Origin: Myxococcales bacterium
GTDB taxonomy: Bacteria > Myxococcota > Myxococcia > Myxococcales > JAJYLH01
Length of the DNA: 64,000 nt
Assembly: GCA_021787845.1 (NCBI GenBank)
Contig: JAJYLH010000024.1
Location: 1-64,000, forward strand
Direction: 5' to 3'
Part shown: one piece after another, positions 41,066 through 49,181 of the stretch
Layout of the letters: every line of letters begins with the position of its first letter
Position numbering within the stretch: the stretch's first letter is position 1
The notes under the pieces: generated by a model
Seen by the model: only the letters and a program-made list of their open reading frames with translations
Told to the model about the DNA's origin: nothing
The model's database searches: none
Program-made: the position numbers and the translations under genes

Positions 41066-42514
41066 TCAGGCTTCCTCGCTCGTGTAATCGCCGATTTCCT
41101 GGTCGACCACCTTCGACTCGAACTTGAGCTCGCTTTGCCCCAGCGACAGGATATCGCCGTTGCGCAGGAAGCGGCGGGTGACCCGCTTGCCGTTGACGAA
41201 GGTGCCATTCTTCGAGCCCAGGTCGATGATCTCGAATTTGGTGCCGTCGACCTGGACGCCGCAATGGTTGCTTCCGACGGCAGGGTCCGGCAGCTTGATC
41301 GCGTTCTCCTGGCCGCGGCCGATCTTCACGGTCTTGCCGACCAACGGGTAGACCTTCCCGGCGGTCGCGCCCTTGGTGCTCTTGAGCGTCGCCTTCGCCA
41401 CCTTCAAGCAGAACAGGCACACGTCCCAGTCGGGCATCTGGACCTGACTGCAGACCGGACAGCGGACCTCGGGCACCGGCTCCGGCCGGGTCCACCACCA
41501 GATGAAGACGCCGGCCGCGATCAGGACGATGAGGACGATCCCGAGGACGATGAAGAGCGTGTAGCTCTTCACCTTCGGCATCTTGATCTCGCCGCCCCCG
41601 CGGAGGGTGGTGTCGCCCACCGAAATCGCCACGTCGATGGGGTGCACCTTGCCGTCGCCGCTCAGGTCGTCGGCCTTCCACTGCACCACGTATTCTTTCG
41701 TCAGGAATTGGAGGACCTGGTTGAAGGCGCGGTTCAGGTCCTGGCCGCTCGACGCCTGGAGGTAGGCGAAGGCGCCGGCCGTGCCGGTCGCGAGTTGCTG
41801 CAGCGATTGCAGCGAGTCCCCGTCGGGAAAGCCGCTGGAGCTGAGCTCCGAATGGCCGACCACGAAAATCGGAAGGTGCTTGGAACGGGCGTCGGAGACC
41901 AGCCGGCCGGGGTCGGCGCTCGACCCGTCGTCCCGCCCGTCGCTGAACACCACCACCGCCCGGGCCTTGGGGAGCGCGGCCCCGGTGAACTGCTGGAGCG
42001 CTGCCGCTACCCCGTCGAACAGGAGCGCCTGCTGGCCGGGGTTCGCCATCTGCCCGACCACCCCCGCCGCCTGCGAGGCCGGCCCCATCGGCGCGAGCAC
42101 GGTGGGCGTTCCCGAGTAGGCGATCACCGCCACCTGGGCCTTGTCCCCGAGGGAGCTGATGAACCCCGCCGCCGCCTTCTTGATGTCGTCCATCACCGGG
42201 GTCATCGAGCCCGAGTTCTGCAGGACCAGCGCGATCGCCATCCCCTCGCCGGAGGCGTCGAGCGACTTGACGCTCTTGGGCGCGACCTCGTTGGTCTTCA
42301 GCTCGTAGACCTGGAACTGGTCCTTGGTGAGGCCGGTGAAGGGGGCGCCGGCGACGTTGACCACGCTCACGTAGGCTTTCAAGAGCGGGTACTTCGAGGC
42401 GTCGGTCTGCTCGACCTTCAGCATCGGCGCGCCGGACGCCGGGAGCGCCGCGAGAGAGAGCAGCACCCCCGCCGCGAGGCACGAGCGCTTCAGGTGAGTT
42501 GAAAGCTGGCCCAT
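41066..42514 (-). CDS. Exported VWA-domain protein with zinc ribbon and FHA domain
   Basis: The 482-residue product has a signal peptide (HLKRSCLAAGVLLSLAALPA). A VWA domain has MAIALVLQNSGSMTPVMDD; the MIDAS DxSxS here reads QNSGSM, with Asn for Asp. A transmembrane helix lies near residue 316 (SYTLFIVLGIVLIVLIAAGV). A zinc ribbon follows (CPVCSQVQMPDWDVCLFC), then a C-terminal FHA domain (KIGRGQENAIKLPDPAVGSN, GSKNGTFVNGKRV). FHA binds phosphothreonine, so the product may be a target or partner of the kinase encoded at 53-55.6 kb. The start was set to the second Met; 42568 is possible. Confidence 0.88.
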   Translation of the reverse strand: MGQLSTHLKRSCLAAGVLLSLAALPASGAPMLKVEQTDASKYPLLKAYVSVVNVAGAPFTGLTKDQFQVYELKTNEVAPKSVKSLDASGEGMAIALVLQNSGSMTPVMDDIKKAAAGFISSLGDKAQVAVIAYSGTPTVLAPMGPASQAAGVVGQMANPGQQALLFDGVAAALQQFTGAALPKARAVVVFSDGRDDGSSADPGRLVSDARSKHLPIFVVGHSELSSSGFPDGDSLQSLQQLATGTAGAFAYLQASSGQDLNRAFNQVLQFLTKEYVVQWKADDLSGDGKVHPIDVAISVGDTTLRGGGEIKMPKVKSYTLFIVLGIVLIVLIAAGVFIWWWTRPEPVPEVRCPVCSQVQMPDWDVCLFCLKVAKATLKSTKGATAGKVYPLVGKTVKIGRGQENAIKLPDPAVGSNHCGVQVDGTKFEIIDLGSKNGTFVNGKRVTRRFLRNGDILSLGQSELKFESKVVDQEIGDYTSEEA

Positions 42515-42568
42515 CCTGGTCCGCCGTAGAAGAGACCGCGAGCCGCCGCTCGAACCGGGGACCCGCAC

Positions 42569-43081
42569 CTAGTTGACGCTCTTGAACTTGAACTGGATGT
42601 CACCCAGGCGGAGCAGATCGTTGTCGATGAGATCGTGCTTCTGGGTGCGCTCCTCGTTGACGAAGGTCCCGTTCGAGGAGTCGAGGTCGGCGATCTGGAA
42701 CTCGCCGCCCTCGTAGCGGATGGTGCAGTGCTTGCGGGACACCTTCTTGTCGGTCAGCACGATGTCCGCGTCGGCCGCGGTGCCGATGACGTTCTTGCCC
42801 GCCTTGAGCCGGAAGTCCTCCCCCTTGTGCTGGCCGTTGAGCGCGACGATCCACCCGACCGTCGGCCCGGCGCGGCGCTTCTCCCCGGCGCCGCCGCTCG
42901 GCATCTCGATGTCGGACAGGTTCAGCATCTGGGTCGCCCCGCCGGGGGGAGCGGCACCGCTCGAGCTCGGCTTGGCGGCCGGCGACAGGGTGTCCGAGCA
43001 GTAGGGGCAGGTCTCCCAGCTCGCGGCCATCACGTGCCCGTTGGCACAGACCTTCTGCGCGGTCTTCTTCTTCCCGAACAT
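42569..43081 (-). CDS. Zinc-ribbon FHA-domain protein
   Basis: The 170-residue product has an N-terminal zinc ribbon (CANGHVMAASWETCPYC) and a C-terminal FHA domain at about 75-165 (VIGTAADADIVLTDKKVSRK, HCTIRYEGGEFQIADLDSSN, GTFVNEERT). The core Arg-loop reads GTAADAD, and the SxxH and NGT positions are present. It is cytosolic. It lies 55 bases upstream of the VWA-FHA gene on the same strand and 42 bases after the fibre-like gene, so the three are probably one transcript. The likely role is binding a phosphorylated partner. Confidence 0.87.
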   Translation of the reverse strand: MFGKKKTAQKVCANGHVMAASWETCPYCSDTLSPAAKPSSSGAAPPGGATQMLNLSDIEMPSGGAGEKRRAGPTVGWIVALNGQHKGEDFRLKAGKNVIGTAADADIVLTDKKVSRKHCTIRYEGGEFQIADLDSSNGTFVNEERTQKHDLIDNDLLRLGDIQFKFKSVN

Positions 43082-43122
43082 CTGCTCCTGGCCTCCGCTC
43101 TCCTGCGCCGCTGCCGCCCCTC

Positions 43123-44643
43123 TCAGGCCGGCTGGTAGAACCAGAGCTGGAACATATTGATATCACGCTCGGCGCTCGTGGCCTTCTTCACGATCTCGAT
43201 CGCGTCGTTGGTGACGAAGGTGCCGGGGACCAGGAAGTAGTGGTTGCGCCACCGGTGCTTGCGGTCGATTTCCGTCGACTTCCAGGTCCCCACCTTCTTC
43301 CCGTCCGCCAGGATCTCGCAGGCCTGCTCGCCCAGGATGGCGTCGTAGCGCTTGATGATGATGAGGTCCTTCCCCGGCTTCAGGTTCATCACGTTGAATT
43401 TCGACTGCCCGCCGATGTAGGCGACCCCCGCGTCGGAGACCTCCTGCTTGTCCGGGTAGGAGAAGTTCTGCCGGCTCTTCCACATGTCTTTCTGGCCTTC
43501 GATCACGAACTTGTGGACCTTCTGCGACTCGTCGTCGACGAGCTGGAGGTGGTCGACCTGGACGAAGTTCGACCCGTCGATGTTGAGCGCCGCCGGGAAC
43601 GGCTTCGAGTAGAAGATGACGTCCTTCCAGGTGATCTTCTCGCCCATCGCTTCCGGCCCCTTCGCCACCGGACCCGTCTTCTCCCGGGTCACCGCCTGCA
43701 GCGACTGGTTCGCCGAGTTCAAGAAGCGCACGATGCCCGCGCAGCCCTCGTTGTCCCGCGGCCGGTCGCGCACCAGCTTCCCCAGCGCCTCCAGCGTCTT
43801 CTTGAAGTCGTTGAAGCCCTTGCGGGCGCCGATGTTCGGGTGGTTCTTCTCGATCTCCTCCACCATGTCCCGCTCGATCTCGACCACCCCGGTCAGCACC
43901 TCGGCCAGGTTCGCCGGCCCCACCGCGTTCGCGGTGTTGAGCATCTCCGCCGCCAGCGCCTGGTGCCGGACGTAGTTCGCGGCCAGCACCCCGACCTTGG
44001 CGAGGAGCGCGACGTGGCCCGACAGCTCGTTCAAGCCGGTCGACAGCTCCACCCGCATCGACGGCTCGGCGTGCTGGCCCGCGATGCCCGCCACCGGCGC
44101 GAACCTCAGGTCGAGCTCCCCCGGCCCCGGCAGCCGCGCGTCCACCGCCTCGCGGATTTCGCGCACGCCCTCCTCCAAGCGCAGGCGCGCCAGCTCGATC
44201 ACCTCGTCGTTGTCCGGCGGCCGCGCCAGCACCTCCACCTTGCACTTCTCCTCGATGCGCCGGTGGCCCTTGAAGCGCGGGTTCTCCTTGTAGGCGATGA
44301 AGTCGGTCGGCTCCTCGAAGTAGCGGATGCCGACGTAGACGGTCTGCGGGAGCTTGAGCTTCTCCGCCTCGACCACCTTCACCGCCGGGTCGCGCAGGAC
44401 GATTTCGTTCCCGCGGCCATCGATGGCGTAGCCCGGCGCGACCTCGAAGGAGAGGTCGCCCTTGCCGCGGCTCGTCACCTTCAAGCCCCCCGCGGCGATG
44501 GGCACGATGCCCGGCTGGTGGAAGATCCGGTTGTGGAGCCGGCGCTTCTCCAGGTGGTACCCTTCCGAGGCGTTCCAGTCCTCATCGGTGGTGAAGAAGC
44601 CCTCGAAGAAGTTGAGGCGCTTGAAGTTCTGTCCTTCCGGCAT
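43123..44643 (-). CDS. Fibre-like protein associated with contractile-type genes
   Basis: The 506-residue product starts MPEGQNFKRLNFFEGFFTTD, then EDWNASEGYHLEKRRLHNRI, and reads SFEVAPGYAIDGRGNEIVL. This resembles the N-terminal layout of a family seen with phage-tail-like systems, in which FLQ.QDF.DEQ.YH.DRRRRHNR is followed by AIDGQGREI. The middle is helical and the C-terminal 150 residues look like a carbohydrate-binding or lectin-like fold (KFNVMNLKPGKDLIIIKRYD). No signal peptide. Association with the baseplate genes at 48-52.6 kb is inference from layout and family. Confidence 0.6.
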   Translation of the reverse strand: MPEGQNFKRLNFFEGFFTTDEDWNASEGYHLEKRRLHNRIFHQPGIVPIAAGGLKVTSRGKGDLSFEVAPGYAIDGRGNEIVLRDPAVKVVEAEKLKLPQTVYVGIRYFEEPTDFIAYKENPRFKGHRRIEEKCKVEVLARPPDNDEVIELARLRLEEGVREIREAVDARLPGPGELDLRFAPVAGIAGQHAEPSMRVELSTGLNELSGHVALLAKVGVLAANYVRHQALAAEMLNTANAVGPANLAEVLTGVVEIERDMVEEIEKNHPNIGARKGFNDFKKTLEALGKLVRDRPRDNEGCAGIVRFLNSANQSLQAVTREKTGPVAKGPEAMGEKITWKDVIFYSKPFPAALNIDGSNFVQVDHLQLVDDESQKVHKFVIEGQKDMWKSRQNFSYPDKQEVSDAGVAYIGGQSKFNVMNLKPGKDLIIIKRYDAILGEQACEILADGKKVGTWKSTEIDRKHRWRNHYFLVPGTFVTNDAIEIVKKATSAERDINMFQLWFYQPA

Positions 44644-45148
44644 CGCGACCCCTCTCGACCACTTGGGTTGTGGCGCTTGGCAAAGCCCGCGCTCATACCC
44701 CGCCGCATGCGGCCTCGTCAAGACGGCCAGCAGGTCCGGCAGTCCGGCGAGCGCTGGCGGCGCTTCAGCCGGCAGGCCGACGGGCGCTGGGGCGCGGGTC
44801 GAAGATGCCGCGGGCATGCGCCCGTCCGCCGTTGCGTCTGGGCTGGCGACGTCGGACAGCCGGCAAGTACGCCGGACTGCCCGACCTGCTGGCACTCGTC
44901 GAGGCGTCGTTTCAGCCGGTCCGCGCACGCAAAGACCGTCGCCGTTCGAGCGCGCGCTCGCCCGGGGCGTGGTGCTCGTCGAGGAGGCCGCCCCTGCCGC
45001 TTTGCCTCCTGGGCGGGAGCGCTGCCGGACTCCTTCGCAAGCCGCACGACCGCCTCTTCGAGGCTCCCCCTCCGCGCATGGCAGTACCGCAAGCGCCAAG
45101 CCGGAGGGGAGCCGATCGCCCTGTCGCACTTACCGGGACCGGTACCGC
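44644..45148. other. About 500 bases without a gene; contains a long inverted repeat
   Basis: No family similarity in any frame. Direct reading shows a 24-bp inverted repeat (44726-44749 and 44870-44893). It separates the fibre-like gene from DUF190. Confidence 0.5.
44726..44893. repeat. 24-bp inverted repeat arms separated by 120 bases
   Basis: The left arm (44726-44749) is complementary to 44870-44893 at 23 of 24 positions. A further TTCAGCCGG motif occurs directly repeated nearby (about 44764 and 44911). It could be decayed mobile DNA or a structured RNA. Confidence 0.75.
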
Positions 45149-45499
45149 TCACCGCTTCGGCGGCGCTTGCGGCGCGTAGCGGATGACGCGGACCTTCTCC
45201 ATCGTGACGAGGCCGTCGGACACCATCTCGTCCAGGATCGCCGGCAGCCGGTCGATGTGCTCCTGGGTGTCCACGACCTCGACGATGACCGGCAGGTCCT
45301 GGGAGAGGCGCAGCACCTGCGTCGTGTGGACGATGCTGTGAGCGCCGAAGCCGCCGACGCCGTGATAGACTGTCGCCCCGGCGAAGCCCTCCTGGCGCAA
45401 GCGTTCCAACAACGCGACGTGAAGCGGCTGATGGTGCCAGCGGTCCGACTCGCCGATGAAGATTCGGACCAGAACCTGTTCGCCGCTCAAGACGCGCAT
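45149..45499 (-). CDS. DUF190 (PII-like fold) protein
   Basis: The 116-residue product starts MRVLSGEQVLVRIFIGESDR and has the DUF190 pattern: LHVALLERLRQEGFAGATVY, HGVGGFGAHS, LPVIVEVVDTQEHIDRLPAI. DUF190 genes are often next to crcB in bacteria and the protein is thought to modulate fluoride export. GTG 45502 and ATG 45499 are both usable; AGGAG upstream favours ATG. It follows crcB by about 65 bases on the same strand. Confidence 0.93.
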   Translation of the reverse strand: MRVLSGEQVLVRIFIGESDRWHHQPLHVALLERLRQEGFAGATVYHGVGGFGAHSIVHTTQVLRLSQDLPVIVEVVDTQEHIDRLPAILDEMVSDGLVTMEKVRVIRYAPQAPPKR

Positions 45500-45563
45500 C
45501 ACGCTCTCCTTGGCGGCGGGCCGAGCGTAGCGTGTTGGCTCGCGACCCGCCGGCGAGCCGCCT

Positions 45564-45944
45564 CTAGGCCCCGGCGAGCGTACGCGACAGCCACCAGCCG
45601 AGCACTCCCGCAGCGAAGCAGGTCAGCACCGTGGCGATGACGTTCGCGGCCGCGAGCCCCCACGCGCTCTCCTGGACCAGCCGGAACGTCTCGTAGTCGA
45701 AGGTGGAATAGGTGGTGAAGCCGCCCAAGAGGCCGCTGGTCAAGAGCAGGCGGGTCTCCGCCGAGATGCCGGTGGCGGTCGACCAGTGCATCACGCCGCA
45801 GATCAGGAACGAGCCGACCGCGTTCACCGCCAGGGTGCCGGACGGGAAGGCAGGACCGGTCCAGCTCTGCACCCAACCCGCGGTGAGGTAGCGCGCGCCG
45901 CCGCCGACCGCGCTGCCCAACATCACGAGGAGAAGTCGCGCCAC
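45564..45944 (-). CDS. crcB: Fluoride channel CrcB/Fluc
   Basis: The 126-residue product starts VARLLLVMLGSAVGGGARYL and contains the family motifs: NAVGSFLICGVMHW and LLTSGLLGGFTTYSTFDYET. It has four hydrophobic helices. Fluc proteins form dual-topology dimeric fluoride channels, so one gene can suffice. GTG 45944 fits the family length (about 125); an ORF start at 46094 would run through the riboswitch. A fluoride riboswitch precedes it directly. Confidence 0.95.
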   Translation of the reverse strand: MARLLLVMLGSAVGGGARYLTAGWVQSWTGPAFPSGTLAVNAVGSFLICGVMHWSTATGISAETRLLLTSGLLGGFTTYSTFDYETFRLVQESAWGLAAANVIATVLTCFAAGVLGWWLSRTLAGA

Positions 45945-45995
45945 CGAAGGCTCCGTGCACCGAGAAATCGACGGCGACTCGCGCGCTCGTCGAGC

Positions 45996-46050
45996 GGCAG
46001 GAGTCATTGTCCATCGGTGCGATGGCGGTTCGGGGTGGACTCCTCCACCG
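45996..46050 (-). promoter_or_regulatory. Fluoride riboswitch (crcB motif)
   Basis: On the minus strand, from 46049: hairpin GGTGG-AGGAGT-CCACC, then CGAACCGCCATCGCACCGATGG (stem CCATCG/CGATGG), then ACAATGACTCCTGCC. The hairpin loop AGGAGT is the exact complement of ACTCCT, giving the pseudoknot of the fluoride aptamer. The AACCGCC and ATGACTCCT segments are hallmark conserved sequences. It lies about 50 bases upstream of the crcB start. The switch mode (probably fluoride-induced expression) is known for the class; the expression platform is not identified here. Confidence 0.92.
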
Positions 46051-46144
46051 AGGCGCCGGAGCATAGGCTCGCGTCGATTCGCCCGCAAGCGCACCGGGAC
46101 GCCGCTTCACGCGTGGGCCAGATTGCGCGGCTTGGCCGTCTGCT

Positions 46145-47614
<1,470 letters not shown>

Positions 47615-48127
47615 TCAGCGCGCCGGTCGCGACTCCGACGGCGGGCGGGAGTCGACCTGCACGAGCAACTCGTTCCACGCCGGAATCTCGCGACAGGTCC
47701 GCGCGCCCGGCGGCAAGGTCACCACCAGGCGCGGCTCGGCGTCGGCGTCCAGCGCCCCCTGCCAGTGCCGCTGGATCAACCAGGTGCGGGCCTCGGCCGC
47801 GTGACCCGTGCTCTCGACGCAGACGTCGAACGCCCACTGCGGGACCCCGTGCATCATCAGCGGCAGCACCCACTCGCGCGAGGTGAGGGCGGTGAACGCG
47901 GCGCGGCCCTGGAGGTCGGTACGAGCGAGGTAACGACGATCCTCGGTGGCGGGCGGCGGACCGAGGTTGAACCGCCGCACGGTGACCTTGGCGCCAGGCA
48001 GCGGCGCTCCCGTAGTGCCGTCGCGCACCACGACCACGCCCGCCGGCCTGAGGAGGGCCGAGCGCGGCCACGGCAAGAGGCAGCAGCCCGCCGAGAAGAG
48101 GAGCGCCGGGAAGAGCGCCGCGCGCAT
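47615..48127 (-). CDS. Small lipoprotein with carboxypeptidase-regulatory-like fold
   Basis: The 170-residue product starts MRAALFPALLFSAGC (lipobox Cys15). It continues with a Cna-B/CarboxypepD-reg type segment (VVVVRDGTTGAPLPGAKVTV, YLARTDLQGRAAFTALTSRE) and then VCVESTGHAAEARTWLIQRH, with a Cys pair. It lies between the enolase and the tail gene. Function unknown; it may be a periplasmic or surface component of the contractile-type cluster. Confidence 0.72.
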   Translation of the reverse strand: MRAALFPALLFSAGCCLLPWPRSALLRPAGVVVVRDGTTGAPLPGAKVTVRRFNLGPPPATEDRRYLARTDLQGRAAFTALTSREWVLPLMMHGVPQWAFDVCVESTGHAAEARTWLIQRHWQGALDADAEPRLVVTLPPGARTCREIPAWNELLVQVDSRPPSESRPAR

Positions 48128-48238
48128 GAGCTTCTCCGCTCGGCCGAGTTCACGGGCAAGCCCGCGGTCGCATCCCGGAGGAGCCGCTTCGCCGAACGGT
48201 CGGGGCGCCGCCGTGTGCTCTCCGAAAGCGCTTCCGCT

Positions 48239-49168
48239 TTACGCCGCCGGCTCCATCCCCTCGGGGCCCGCCCCTTCGAGGAGCTCGGGCACGTCGCTCG
48301 CGCCGCCGATGCGGGCGTCGACGCCGATGCGCCCGACCGAGCGCATCTTGAGGAACGGCACCTCTTCGAATTTCTCCACGTCGGCGAGAAACTCGAGCGC
48401 GTAGTAGGCGTGGGCCGGCTTCTCCGACTCGACCACCGCGTGCAGGGTCCTCAGCTTCTCCCGGCCGACTTCGCTCTTGGGCAGCGGCAGGTGGACGACG
48501 AAGCACTGGGTGACGAACACCGGCCGCGCCAGGGTCGACTGGTGCCCGATGACCGCGTGGCGGCCGATGACGAACCCCGGATAGGGCCAGCGAAACTCCT
48601 CGATGTCGGCGTCGATTTCCGCGAAGAGCTTCAGCGCGAGCTTCAGCCCCGCTGCCGTTCCCCGGATGCGGTACAGCTCGACGGCGCGGACGATGATTTC
48701 CCGGCGGCGGTGCTCGCTCCAGCCCTCGTGCAGCCCCATCGCGAGCCAGGAGCCGAGCCAGGGGAGGAACCCTTCCGGCGTCTCGCGCGGGTCGAAGAAG
48801 GTGTGGATGCTCTCCAGCTTCTCCTCGGTCTGGAGCAGGACGTGTTGTTGCACGGCGAGGAAGCGCTTGAGGAAATCGGCGTGCTCCTCGTCGGTGTCCT
48901 GGTAGATGCCGGGGAGGCTGCGCAGCCACGAGGGCTGGGCGACCTCGACCCGGATCACCCGTTTGGGGCCGAGCTTCGCGCCCGGCGGCGGGTTCTGGCT
49001 GACGACGGTCTTCGCGCGGTCGCGGGTCTCGACCACCACCACTTCGAGGGTGGCGTCGGCCCGCGCCTTCGCCAGCCGGCGCGCGTCCCACAAGAGCTCG
49101 CCGACGAGGTCCGGCGCCACGTCCTTCACCGCCGGGTTCTTCGAGCTCTTCAAGTCGGTCTCGGCCAC
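48239..49168 (-). CDS. PASTA-domain fused phage tail protein I (baseplate-type)
   Basis: The 309-residue product has an N-terminal PASTA domain (12-77: VKDVAPDLVGELLWDARRLA, VSQNPPPGAKLGPKRVIRVE). The tail-protein-I domain (TIGR02242-like) follows at 78-309: PSWLRSLPGIYQDTDEEHAD, LDFLKRFLAVQQ-type helix, ETPEGFLPWLGSWLAMGLHE, VELYRIRGTAAGLKLAL, GFVIGRHAVIGHQSTL. These proteins build wedge/baseplate parts of contractile injection systems. GTG 49168 follows GGGAGC and the baseplate J-like gene ends 13 bases upstream. The PASTA fusion is unusual. Confidence 0.85.
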   Translation of the reverse strand: MAETDLKSSKNPAVKDVAPDLVGELLWDARRLAKARADATLEVVVVETRDRAKTVVSQNPPPGAKLGPKRVIRVEVAQPSWLRSLPGIYQDTDEEHADFLKRFLAVQQHVLLQTEEKLESIHTFFDPRETPEGFLPWLGSWLAMGLHEGWSEHRRREIIVRAVELYRIRGTAAGLKLALKLFAEIDADIEEFRWPYPGFVIGRHAVIGHQSTLARPVFVTQCFVVHLPLPKSEVGREKLRTLHAVVESEKPAHAYYALEFLADVEKFEEVPFLKMRSVGRIGVDARIGGASDVPELLEGAGPEGMEPAA

Positions 49169-49181
49169 GTGTCGCTCCCGC

